A stretch of 64,000 nt of DNA from Paracoccus sp. M683 (GTDB lineage: Bacteria > Pseudomonadota > Alphaproteobacteria > Rhodobacterales > Rhodobacteraceae): NCBI RefSeq assembly GCF_007096355.1, contig NZ_VKDF01000006.1:130548-194547 (forward strand). The letters run 5' to 3'. The first letter of the stretch is position 1. The number at the start of each line of letters is the position of its first letter. Below are positions 55,260 through 63,874 of the stretch, in pieces. Both the position numbers and the translations under genes were made by a program. The notes beneath the pieces were generated by a model. It saw nothing but the letters and a program-made list of their open reading frames with translations. It was not told the DNA's origin and did not search any database.

Positions 55260-55787
55260 ATGAATTTGCGCTTTGCAAAACTCGCTGGGGTAATCGCCTG
55301 CCTTGGCTCATCCCCTGCATTGGCCGATCCGGCCTTTGACGGCCTGCAATACCAGTATTTTCTGGAAGCGGTTTATAAGGGAAAATCAGACTATGATGCC
55401 TTCACCGCCCTGAATGCTGCGCTCTTCGGTGTCGGTATGCGCAGCAATACAGGCATGCGAAATGCCAGCACCGAAGAATATGCCGTTATGGCCTATGCCA
55501 ACCTGATCAGCCTGCACAGCGACGCGGTTGAGCGCGATCCTGATGCCTGCACCATTACCGGAGACACCAAGTTCGAGTTCACCGTCAATGACCGCGTGGT
55601 CATAGATATTTACCTGCCAAGAGAGCAGTATGAGACGGCGGAAGGCATCATGCTGCATATCGGGCCGCATCCGATCCATTCCATCCGTCCTGATATCCGC
55701 GCATTTTTCACCCGCGCCGGATGCGGTTCCGCCGAGTTTGTCAGGCTGCGGGAAAAGCTTTCCGACTTCATCCGCGAAAAATCCTGA
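55260..55787 (+). CDS. Hypothetical periplasmic protein
   Basis: 175 residues with a signal peptide (LAGVIACLGSSPALADPAF). The mature protein has two Cys (DPDACTIT and RAGCGSAEF) that may form a disulfide, and a beta-rich central part (KFEFTVNDRVVIDIYLPREQY). No family recognised. It is preceded by AGGAGAATATTCTT. Together with the two membrane proteins upstream it suggests an envelope-located complex. Confidence 0.65.
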   Translation: MNLRFAKLAGVIACLGSSPALADPAFDGLQYQYFLEAVYKGKSDYDAFTALNAALFGVGMRSNTGMRNASTEEYAVMAYANLISLHSDAVERDPDACTITGDTKFEFTVNDRVVIDIYLPREQYETAEGIMLHIGPHPIHSIRPDIRAFFTRAGCGSAEFVRLREKLSDFIREKS

Positions 55788-55836
55788 CGCAATGCCCATG
55801 TTCGGCTTACGTTGAGGCAAGAGCGAGGAACCCGCC

Positions 55837-56049
55837 ATGAACCTGCCAGCCCCGTATTCTTCTGCATGGTGGAGGCAGCAACCGCCCAAGCCTCTGGCGC
55901 AGCAAGTCAGCCTTTACAGCGTGTTGCGCGATAGCAGCCCCGAAATGACCCCGCGCAAGCGCCGTATTCTTGACCGTCATTTGCGGATGCCGCTGGTCGT
56001 GGCGGAGCAGATCGACCGTGACATGAGGCGGCTAGGTGTCCTGCCGTGA
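55837..56049 (+). CDS. Small hypothetical protein
   Basis: 70 residues, basic and helical (PRKRRILDRHLRMPLVVAEQIDRD). GAGGAAC precedes the ATG. The stop overlaps the next start by four bases, so the pair is translationally coupled. No family recognised. Confidence 0.6.
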   Translation: MNLPAPYSSAWWRQQPPKPLAQQVSLYSVLRDSSPEMTPRKRRILDRHLRMPLVVAEQIDRDMRRLGVLP

Positions 56050-56567
56050 GCCGCGATCCTCTACCATATTTCCGGCTAATGATCGAGGAAGCAGCGAAGG
56101 TCTGGGAAGGGTTTCACCGCCGTTACGTTGTCATGCAGCCCGAGTACATCGAAGCCGCCATAGAAAACAGTTTGGAACTGCACCGCGCTTACATGCTGCA
56201 ACGTTGGAAGGCGGATATTCTGGCCGACCAGCTTGCCCCGGACGTTGCCCGCTACATCAAGAGTCGCGACCAGATGGAGCCGTTAGAGCGGCTGATCGTC
56301 GAGGCCGATTTAATCACGCGGGCGCAAGGCACGTTTGCCAGAGGGTCGCGCCTGTTTACCGTGGGCAATCCCGAACGCTTCCACGAATGGCGCAAGTTCT
56401 GGCAGATGCGGCGCGGCGGCGAGTCGCCCTTTGGCGAGGATTATTTCCTGTTCCTGCATCGCCGTAAGGAACTGGAACAGAAAGCCGCCCAGGTCACGGG
56501 CGTGGAATGGCAGGAATGGGTGACAGGCTTTGACGCGTGGCGACGGCACGACATGAAGGGCAGATAG
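56046..56567 (+). CDS. Hypothetical protein coupled to the preceding small gene
   Basis: 173 residues from a GTG that overlaps the previous stop. A soluble, helical, Trp/Arg-rich protein (VSRDPLPYFRLMIEEAAKVW, RFHEWRKFWQMRRGGESPFG). No family recognised. It is the last gene of the rightward block. The 678 bases that follow hold hairpins but no convincing gene. Confidence 0.6.
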   Translation: MSRDPLPYFRLMIEEAAKVWEGFHRRYVVMQPEYIEAAIENSLELHRAYMLQRWKADILADQLAPDVARYIKSRDQMEPLERLIVEADLITRAQGTFARGSRLFTVGNPERFHEWRKFWQMRRGGESPFGEDYFLFLHRRKELEQKAAQVTGVEWQEWVTGFDAWRRHDMKGR

Positions 56568-56711
56568 GACTGATCCGCATCGTTCCCGACCTTGACCGCG
56601 CATGGCACACGAGGCGTTGCATATCTTGCGCGTCACGCCGAACCAGTGACCCTTGGCTGACCCTCCGCCCCATGCCCAATTTCTTCCCGATTTAGAAGAT
56701 AGCGACGACCG

Positions 56712-56820
56712 CAAGATGTGTGCTGTAGTACAGCACATCTTGGCAAGGGGACCCGCTGCGCGCCCCCGTTGCATCCCCCCGGCCTGTGGCTCTTCCCGGG
56801 TATCGAACCCGTCTAGAGCC
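56712..56820. repeat. Strong hairpins in a non-coding gap, candidate oriT or terminator
   Basis: At 56712-56742 CAAGATGTG...TGCTGTA pairs with TACAGCACATCTTG, a 14-bp stem with a two-base bulge. At 56788-56820 GGCTCT/AGAGCC encloses an inner CGGGT-ATCGA-ACCCG stem. A smaller CAGGGGC/GCCCCTG pair lies near 56.92 kb. The gap 56568-57212 shows no other structure and its long open frames lack coding character. In a mobilizable element such structures often mark the transfer origin. Confidence 0.45.
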
Positions 56821-57212
56821 ATCAGATCGTATCGCCGATCAACCACTCGCAGGGGCTTGGAGACGTCCCTCTCCACCCTGCACCCGAACCATGGACCAGC
56901 CCTTCGACGCTGGACCGGATCAGGGGCTATCGCGCCCCCTGAACCCCACTCGCGGAAGACTTCGCTCTCCCTGCACCCATCGACTTGGGCGGCGTTCCTG
57001 CCCCCAAGACCCCTGACCATGTCATGGAGACGACTACATCGAGTCCGCGGAAGGCAGCTTTCGCGCTACCCTTCCCTAGACCCATCCCATCGACCACAGG
57101 GCTGTCAAACCTTTGGAGCCCCGACCAACCCTCCGCGGATTGGATGCCGAAAATTTGTCTATACATACAAGCCATTATACACCTATTGCGTCCCGCCCCA
57201 CCCTTGTGCAAT

Positions 57213-57247
57213 ATGTCTAAAGTGGCCATTTTGGATCAAGTAGACAT
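57213..57247. promoter_or_regulatory. Inverted repeat at the start of the phd-methyltransferase operon
   Basis: ATGTCTA (57213-57219) and TAGACAT (57241-57247) form a perfect inverted repeat with a 21-base spacer; the right arm reaches into the ATG start of the Phd-like gene. A further palindromic element (TTGT-CTATACAT-ACAA) lies near 57.16 kb. Both fit autoregulation by the Phd-like protein. Confidence 0.5.
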
Positions 57248-57434
57248 GAAGACTATCTCAGCCCGAGACGCTAAGAACCGCTTCGGATATCTTATCGATA
57301 CCGCAAGGCAAGAGCCTGTCTCTGTTGAAAAACACGGCAGACCCGTTGTCGTAGTCCTCAGCGTTGAAGACTATGATCGCTTGGTCGAGGCGTCGTCACC
57401 TGAAGGTGAGGAGCGTGGGAGGCAGGCGCAATGA
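57246..57434 (+). CDS. Phd/YefM-family antitoxin-like protein
   Basis: 62 residues. MKTISARDAKNRFGYLIDTA followed by KHGRPVVVVLSVEDYDRL is the full Phd/YefM DNA-binding fold. The C-terminal toxin-neutralising tail is short, and no Doc, RelE or YoeB toxin gene follows. Instead the stop overlaps the start of a DNA methyltransferase (ATGA). It probably acts as an autorepressor and controller of the restriction operon, or as a decayed toxin-antitoxin pair. Confidence 0.85.
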   Translation: MKTISARDAKNRFGYLIDTARQEPVSVEKHGRPVVVVLSVEDYDRLVEASSPEGEERGRQAQ

Positions 57435-58981
57435 CGAGAAAATCGGCTTATCCAGTGGTTGACATTTTCGCGGGGCCGGGCGGCTTGGGTGAAGGTTTTT
57501 CTTCGCTTCTGCGTGGGAAATCAGATATTTGCTTTCGAAGCGCCGTTTCAATCGAACAAGATGAGTTCGCTCACAAGACACTTCTGCTGCGACACTTTCT
57601 GAAGGCCTTCAAGGAAAACGAATTACCGGAAGATTATTATCGATATCTTAGAGGTGATATCACGATTGATGAGCTGTACACTCTCCACCGTCGGGAAAAA
57701 GCACACGCAGATTATTCTGCTATCAGAGTAGCACTTGGACCTGACAATCACGAACGTGTTCGTAAGATAATCGCCGAGCGACTGCAGAAACAGACGAAGT
57801 GGGCACTAGTGGGCGGACCTCCCTGTCAGGCATACTCGCTTGTCGGCAGATCGCGGATGATGGGCGACCCCGAATTTGAGAAAGATGCGCGACACTTTCT
57901 CTACAAGGAGTATCTGCGAATTATCATTGATCATGCGCCGCCGGTTTTTGTGATGGAGAATGTCAAGGGCCTGCTCTCCGCCCGTGTCAACGGCGAACTC
58001 GTTATCAATCGCATCATTTCCGATCTGATAGCGCCGAAAGATGCACTCGGAATGACGTCAAACGGTCTGGGCTACAAACTGTTCTCGCTTTCAGAAGATG
58101 AAATGCCTGGGATGGAAGTCGATCCGAGACTCTTTCTCGTGCGCGCAGAGGAATACGGTGTCCCTCAGGCGCGACACAGGATGTTTATCGTTGGTATCAG
58201 AAAGGACATCGACGTGAGGCCCGGTAGACTTAGGTCGCACAAACCACCAACCCTTAAGGAAACAATCGGTAACCTGCCAAAGATACGCAGCGGCATTTCA
58301 AAAGGCGGTGATAGCTATGAGAAATGGCGGGCAGAGATAGAAGTGCTTGATCCCGCTGCTGTTCGAAGGGAGCTGAACGGACACACTTATGCAGGCGATC
58401 TCATGGAACTGATGGGGATCGACCTTTCGCAGCCACTAAAGGCGCTAGAGAAAAGCTCTACCAGATACCCGGCACGCCCACGTCTTTCACATGATGTGCT
58501 AGACGGCATCTATGATCCCGAACTCTCAGTTTTGGACAGTCATGAGTCGCGTTCGCATATGCCTTCTGATCTCAGGCGCTATGCCTTCGCCGCCTCATTC
58601 GCATCTGTGACCGGGAAGAGCCCGAAACTGTCGGATTTTCCACGTAGCCTGCTCCCAGATCATGCGAATGTCGAAGATGGTCGAGCAGGGAAGATGTTCT
58701 CAGACCGTTTTCGCGTTCAGCTTCCGGGCCAGCCATCAACAACCATCACTTCACACATCTCGAAAGATGGCCACTACTTCATTCACTACGACCCAAAGCA
58801 GTGTCGTAGTTTAACCGTCCGAGAAGCGGCCCGCCTTCAGACTTTCCCTGACAACTACCGCTTTGAGGGGCCGAGAACCTCTCAGTACCATCAGGTCGGA
58901 AATGCTGTCCCACCCTATCTGGCTCGCCAGATCGCTGCGATTATTGCCGATGTCCTAGATCGAGCTGGGGAGGTTGCATGA
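57431..58981 (+). CDS. DNA (cytosine-5-)-methyltransferase
   Basis: 516 residues. Motif I DIFAGPGGLGEGF (11-23), motif IV GGPPCQAYS with catalytic Cys132, motif VI VMENVKG, motif VIII PQARHR and motif X QVGNAVPP, with a target-recognition region between about 300 and 420. It methylates cytosine at C5 in an unknown site. Starts inside the phd stop and ends overlapping vsr (ATGA at 58978). It is the modification enzyme of the operon. Confidence 0.95.
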   Translation: MTRKSAYPVVDIFAGPGGLGEGFSSLLRGKSDICFRSAVSIEQDEFAHKTLLLRHFLKAFKENELPEDYYRYLRGDITIDELYTLHRREKAHADYSAIRVALGPDNHERVRKIIAERLQKQTKWALVGGPPCQAYSLVGRSRMMGDPEFEKDARHFLYKEYLRIIIDHAPPVFVMENVKGLLSARVNGELVINRIISDLIAPKDALGMTSNGLGYKLFSLSEDEMPGMEVDPRLFLVRAEEYGVPQARHRMFIVGIRKDIDVRPGRLRSHKPPTLKETIGNLPKIRSGISKGGDSYEKWRAEIEVLDPAAVRRELNGHTYAGDLMELMGIDLSQPLKALEKSSTRYPARPRLSHDVLDGIYDPELSVLDSHESRSHMPSDLRRYAFAASFASVTGKSPKLSDFPRSLLPDHANVEDGRAGKMFSDRFRVQLPGQPSTTITSHISKDGHYFIHYDPKQCRSLTVREAARLQTFPDNYRFEGPRTSQYHQVGNAVPPYLARQIAAIIADVLDRAGEVA

Positions 58982-59406
58982 TGGCGGATCGTATATCAGC
59001 ATTGCATCGAAGTTGGAACATGTCCCGCATTCGAGGTAAGAACACAAGACCGGAGATTGTTCTGCGGTCGCACATGCATCGTGCCGGTTTTCGCTATCGG
59101 TTGCATGACAAAAAGCTTCCCGGAAGACCGGACCTTGTTCTGCCGAAGCACAAAACAGCTATCTTTGTGAACGGCTGTTACTGGCATCGCCACAAGGGTT
59201 GCCCGAAGGCGACGACGCCAAAATCAAATACTGATTTCTGGAGCAAGAAGTTCGAAGCTACCGTCGCGCGTGATGCACGGAAAACATCTGAACTGATCTT
59301 GAGCGGCTGGCGTGTAATCACCGTCTGGGAATGTGAGTTGGAAAGCGATCCGGTCAGTCTTGTCGAAGGATTGCGCAGTCAGTTGAAGGGGGGGCGAGAT
59401 GGCTAG
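58978..59406 (+). CDS. vsr: Very short patch repair (Vsr) endonuclease
   Basis: 142 residues. SRIRGKNTRPEIVLRSHMHR, GRPDLVLPKHKTAIFVNGC and YWHRHKGCPKATTPKSN are the Vsr signature, with the PD-(D/E)XK-like Asp and the zinc-binding Cys/His set. Vsr nicks beside T:G mismatches produced by deamination of 5-methylcytosine, so it protects the genome from the neighbouring methyltransferase. In some systems Vsr-like nucleases restrict DNA instead. Confidence 0.93.
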   Translation: MMADRISALHRSWNMSRIRGKNTRPEIVLRSHMHRAGFRYRLHDKKLPGRPDLVLPKHKTAIFVNGCYWHRHKGCPKATTPKSNTDFWSKKFEATVARDARKTSELILSGWRVITVWECELESDPVSLVEGLRSQLKGGRDG

Positions 59407-60880
59407 AGAGCATCATCTGCCTCCAAGCGCTTCATCTTTGTCGGCATCGATGCGCGACCTTGGCTATTCGCTCGAAACCGCGATTGCTGATCTGGTTGAC
59501 AACAGCATTTCTGCAGACGCAACCTCGGTCGATATCTTCTGTGATCTGACCCAGCAGAACCCGACGCTTGGCATTATCGACAATGGCCGTGGCATGGACG
59601 AAGCAGGCATCATAGATGCCCTGCGTCATGGCTCGAAGAACCCTTCAGAAACGCGTTCGCCAAAGGACCTTGGTCGTTTTGGCCTAGGACTCAAGACCGC
59701 CTCATTCTCGCAGTGTGAAAGACTCACCGTGATCAGTAACGATGGTGGCGGGCTTCACGCAGCGGAATGGAACCTCGACACCGTTCACAGGAGAGATGAC
59801 TGGCTGATTGCGATCCTTGAACCTGAAGAGATCGCAGAACTTCCATTCCACGAAATGATCACCGGCAAGGGAACGGCAGTCGTCTGGCGCAACCTTGATC
59901 GACTGTTTGAAGATGAGACCGGAGCCAAACGCGACGAGATCGTCAACGAGAAGCTCGATGTTGTCGAGAGACACCTGTCTCTAGTGTTTCACCGGTTTCT
60001 GAGTGGCGAAGTGAGTGGCCGGAAGAAGCTCTCTCTTTCCCTGAATGGTCACCCTATAGAGCCTTTCGATCCCTTCTGCCGGAAGAATTCAGCTACACAA
60101 ATGCTGCCGGAAGAGGTGGTCCGGATTGACGGTGTGGCAGTTCACATGCAGCCCTACATCCTCCCGCACCACAGCAAACTGAGCGCCAAAGAGTTCGACT
60201 TTTACCAGAACCGCAGCGACTTCATCTCGAACCAGGGCGCTTACGTGTACCGGGGCGGACGGCTCATGGCCTGGGGCGACTGGTTCCGGCTTATTCCCAA
60301 GGGTGAAGCCACAAAGCTGGCCCGTGTGCAGATCGACTTCTCCAATAGTCTCGATGAGATGTGGACCATCGACATTAAGAAGTCACGAGCGCGCCCTCCA
60401 GCTCCGGTCAGAGCCCGGCTGCGCCAGATCATCGATAAGGTCTCGACACGCAGCACAACAGTCCATCGTGGTAGGGGGAAGAAGCTCTTCGATGAGATTA
60501 AAGCACCAGTCTGGGAGCGATATGCTGATCAGGGAAGCATCCGATATGCGCTGAACAAAGAACATCCATTGATCGAGGCGCTTCGCTCCGACCTTAGTGA
60601 TGAGAATGTTCGCCGCCTTACGACGCTCATCGAAGCGATTTCATCATCGCTTCCGGTAGAAATGATCTACTCAGATTTCTCGACCCATCCACGCGACATT
60701 CATCAGAACGAAACCTCGCAAGAAGAGATCAGTGAGCGCCTCAACGCCTTAAAAGAATGCCTTTTTGGGGATGGTGAAGTTGACGTCGAGAGCTTCAGAG
60801 AAGTCATGCGGTCAACAAGGTTCTTCGTGGGTTTCGAAGATGCTGCAGAAGAATACATTACGAAAGAGCTAAAAAAATGA
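59399..60880 (+). CDS. GHKL ATPase of the MORC/MutL-like restriction class
   Basis: 493 residues. N-box AIADLVDNSISA (Asp31 where Glu is usual, Asn35), G1 DNGRGM and G2 GRFGLGLKTAS form the Bergerat ATP site. An S5-like second domain follows (PPAPVRARLRQI), then a helical C-terminus. It matches the prokaryotic Hsp90/MORC-type ATPases described in restriction operons with C5 methylases, Vsr and Z1 genes. Eight-base overlap with vsr and ATGA overlap with the next gene. It probably senses or remodels DNA. Confidence 0.9.
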   Translation: MAREHHLPPSASSLSASMRDLGYSLETAIADLVDNSISADATSVDIFCDLTQQNPTLGIIDNGRGMDEAGIIDALRHGSKNPSETRSPKDLGRFGLGLKTASFSQCERLTVISNDGGGLHAAEWNLDTVHRRDDWLIAILEPEEIAELPFHEMITGKGTAVVWRNLDRLFEDETGAKRDEIVNEKLDVVERHLSLVFHRFLSGEVSGRKKLSLSLNGHPIEPFDPFCRKNSATQMLPEEVVRIDGVAVHMQPYILPHHSKLSAKEFDFYQNRSDFISNQGAYVYRGGRLMAWGDWFRLIPKGEATKLARVQIDFSNSLDEMWTIDIKKSRARPPAPVRARLRQIIDKVSTRSTTVHRGRGKKLFDEIKAPVWERYADQGSIRYALNKEHPLIEALRSDLSDENVRRLTTLIEAISSSLPVEMIYSDFSTHPRDIHQNETSQEEISERLNALKECLFGDGEVDVESFREVMRSTRFFVGFEDAAEEYITKELKK

Positions 60881-63531
60881 ATCTCAATAAGGTCGAAAGT
60901 CAGAAAAATTTCACGAGCGCGCTAATTTCAGCGCTATCGCTGTTGCCGGAGACACCCACGCGCGAAGAAGTTGGCGAGCGAGCGAAACAGCTCGCGGCTG
61001 TATTCGCATATGATGGCCCACTGGAAACTGTCATCGACGATGCGCTCATCGCGGTGGACTCACGCATGGGCGCTGGTGTTTCCCTCGTCGATGTCGAAGC
61101 TGACCATGACGATGAGTGGGTTTACAAGCGCGAAGATATCACGTGGACTTATTCCGATGCCTATGAGGAGTATCTGAAAAAGGAACAGATGCATCCAACC
61201 GTTGTTCGATCCTTAAGTGATGTCGGAACAAAAATTGTTGGACATTTGCAGGACCCGACGAGCGAAGGTAAGTGGGATCGTCGCGGTCTTGTTATTGGAC
61301 ACGTGCAGTCAGGTAAGACTGCAAACTACATGGGGGTAATCGCCAAAGCTGCTGACGCCGGATACAAGTTCATTATCGTTATCGCAGGCATTCACAACAA
61401 CCTAAGAAAGCAGACCCAAGAACGTATTGACGAAGGTTTCGTTGGACGCTCCAGCGATCCGGAAAACCGCAAGAGAGTTGGCGTCGGCCTGAACCGCGAC
61501 TACCCGCATCCTGCCACGCTCACAAACATCAATGATGACTTCAGCAAAAAGACAGCCAACCAGAGCGGATGGAAAATCAACGATCTGAACAAGCCGACTG
61601 TCCTTGTCATCAAGAAGAACGTCAGCACGCTGAAAGCTCTTCGTCTCTGGCTTAAGGAAATGAACGCGCAGGCGGATGGCGTGATTGGCGATGTTCCAAT
61701 GCTTATGATCGACGATGAGGCCGACAACGCCTCGATCAATACCAATAAGCCCGAACTAGATCCTACCAAAACGAATACCATGCTTCGGAAGATCCTCGGC
61801 CTCTTCGCGAAGTCCTGTTACGTTGGCTACACCGCCACGCCATTTGCAAACATCTTCATCAATCCGGATTCCTATGATGAGGAAGCCTATGAGGAACTGT
61901 TCCCGCGCGACTTCATTGTCAGTCTCGATGCTCCCAACACCTATTTCGGGCCTGACAAAGTCTTCCTTGACGAGACGAGCAGCGCAAGGATTGTGAGACC
62001 GATCAGGGATTGTGAAGACTACCTTCCCTTCTCTCACAAGAGGGATGATCCGGTCCCGGAGCTCCCGCCCAGCCTCTATGAAGCTATTGATCAGTTCATT
62101 GTTGCAAGAGCCATCCGCAATCTGAGGGGACAGGTTAACAAACACTGCTCAATGATGATCAACGTCTCACGATTTGTAGTAACACAGAATACTGTGCGCA
62201 ATTTCGTGAGTCTTTATGAGAAGAAAGTCAGAGAGGCTGTGAAAGTAAATTACGCGATGCCGGATTCGGTATCGCAAAAGAATGAAGTGATGGTTTCGTT
62301 GAAGGCGTGCCTTGATAAAGAGTTCTCTGATTGCGGGTTCACATGGTCCGATATCAAAGTCGCTCTGAACGATGTCTTCGACAATCTTCGCATCTTCGTA
62401 GTGAACAGTAAGTCCGATGAAGCACTCGACTACAAGAAGTATGAGCGTGATGGGAACAGCCTTACCGCAATTGCTATTGGCGGACTGAGCCTCTCGCGTG
62501 GCCTGACCATCGAAGGCCTCACCGTGAGCTACATGTACCGCAACACGCGCATGTACGACACGCTCATGCAGATGGGGCGTTGGTTTGGTTACAGACCAGG
62601 TTTTGAAGACGTTTGCCGAGTCCATTTATCCCCGGATTCAATCAACTGGTATGGGCACATCGCGGAAGCTTCAGAAGAGCTCCGACAGCAGATCAAGAGA
62701 ATGCGACGTGACAGACTCAGCCCGAAGCAGTTTGGCCTTTACGTAAAGGCTCATCCTGACAGGCTGCTGATTACTGCCGCCAACAAGATGAGAGCCGGCG
62801 AGAAAATCACTGTAAACCAGAACTTTAGCGGGAAGATTGTTGAAAGCAGCCTTTTGCCTACTGATGATAAGGTCAATGAGGAGAACGAGGCTCTGATTAC
62901 TGAATACTGGAAGAAGAAATTCGGCTGTGCCGCATTGGAAGAGACTGGGAAGGGCTGGCTTGCAAGAGATGCGAAGATTTCGGAGATAGAAGAGTTCCTC
63001 ACGAAGTTCCGCAGCCACCCCGACTTTGCAGATCGGAAGTCCGCTGCACTGAATTACCTTCGTGCTCTTTCGGAAAAATACGCTGCCGGTGATGTCCTGC
63101 TGATATCGGTTTCCGCCAATGGTGAGGATGCGGACAAGTACATACTCGGAACTCAGGAACGTAACAGCGCAAGTCCTGATGGTAATGCGTGGCGAGTGAG
63201 CAAGGATCGCGTAGCCAGCCGTGGCGACGAGAAGCTTGGACTGTCCGATCCGCAGAAGGAAGAAGCGGCGGCTCTTGCCTGCGAGGATGGCGAGGACAAG
63301 AAGCCATCGGACTTCCATTTCCGCTCAGCACGCAAGAAGCCATTGTTGATGCTCCACGTTCTGGGGCCGGTCGGGAAGGATGCCAATGCGCGTGTGCCCG
63401 CGTTCGGCCTCAGCTTCCCGCCAGGCCATTATCAGACGGAAGTTGAAGTTGTTGCTAACCAGGTGTGGATCGAACGTATGCAGGGCGGGTCGTTCGATAC
63501 ACCCGACGAAGAGGAAGATTATGACGAGTAG
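60877..63531 (+). CDS. Z1-domain superfamily II helicase-like protein
   Basis: 884 residues. GHVQSGKTAN (141-150) is Walker A, MIDDEADNASIN (about 275) the DEAD-like Walker B, and GYTATPFANIFIN motif III. GLSLSRGLTIEGL and MGRWFGYR are late helicase motifs, making a Z1 domain of the kind seen in phage-defence operons. It follows the GHKL ATPase with a four-base overlap. It may translocate on DNA and activate the nuclease partner encoded next. Confidence 0.9.
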   Translation: MNLNKVESQKNFTSALISALSLLPETPTREEVGERAKQLAAVFAYDGPLETVIDDALIAVDSRMGAGVSLVDVEADHDDEWVYKREDITWTYSDAYEEYLKKEQMHPTVVRSLSDVGTKIVGHLQDPTSEGKWDRRGLVIGHVQSGKTANYMGVIAKAADAGYKFIIVIAGIHNNLRKQTQERIDEGFVGRSSDPENRKRVGVGLNRDYPHPATLTNINDDFSKKTANQSGWKINDLNKPTVLVIKKNVSTLKALRLWLKEMNAQADGVIGDVPMLMIDDEADNASINTNKPELDPTKTNTMLRKILGLFAKSCYVGYTATPFANIFINPDSYDEEAYEELFPRDFIVSLDAPNTYFGPDKVFLDETSSARIVRPIRDCEDYLPFSHKRDDPVPELPPSLYEAIDQFIVARAIRNLRGQVNKHCSMMINVSRFVVTQNTVRNFVSLYEKKVREAVKVNYAMPDSVSQKNEVMVSLKACLDKEFSDCGFTWSDIKVALNDVFDNLRIFVVNSKSDEALDYKKYERDGNSLTAIAIGGLSLSRGLTIEGLTVSYMYRNTRMYDTLMQMGRWFGYRPGFEDVCRVHLSPDSINWYGHIAEASEELRQQIKRMRRDRLSPKQFGLYVKAHPDRLLITAANKMRAGEKITVNQNFSGKIVESSLLPTDDKVNEENEALITEYWKKKFGCAALEETGKGWLARDAKISEIEEFLTKFRSHPDFADRKSAALNYLRALSEKYAAGDVLLISVSANGEDADKYILGTQERNSASPDGNAWRVSKDRVASRGDEKLGLSDPQKEEAAALACEDGEDKKPSDFHFRSARKKPLLMLHVLGPVGKDANARVPAFGLSFPPGHYQTEVEVVANQVWIERMQGGSFDTPDEEEDYDE

Positions 63532-63874
63532 CAAAGCTCCATGGGATGAAATGAAGACCCCGGACAGTGATTACACTGTCCGATATGTGACGTCCCCGGG
63601 AGACGTTACCCTGTGCTGGGGAAAAGACGTGCAGGGACAGTGTCTGTTCATAGTTCAGCTTGAGGGCGACCACACAGAGCAGTTCCGAAAGAACGCCACC
63701 ACCGTGAACGCTATAGAAGTCGATCTGCGCCAGTTGCCGGAACCCGGAAAACAGGGCCTAATTCTTACCCTCGAAAAACACGTGGATCGTGATCTCTTTC
63801 ACGGCCTTTGCCAGACGCTGATCGGGAATCTCAATGGGGTTTCTGATCCTGCCGCTGCGTTGGGTGTTGCGTAA
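63521..63874 (+). pseudogene. PD-(D/E)XK-motif protein, 3' truncated
   Basis: 117 residues from the ATG overlapping the Z1 end. The order after Z1 and the segment LFHGLCQTLIGNLNGVSDP then AAALGVA match the N-terminal part of the PD-(D/E)XK-motif (DUF4420-like) partner of such operons, normally about 300 residues. It stops at a TAA right after ALGVA, before the catalytic core, and the DNA beyond has a different character. It was probably cut by an inserted element. Confidence 0.55.

Noticed and set aside
56310..57243. Long open frames on both strands across the gap after the rightward block
   Set aside because: No ribosome sites, odd composition and overlap with hairpins; they look like chance frames in GC-rich DNA.
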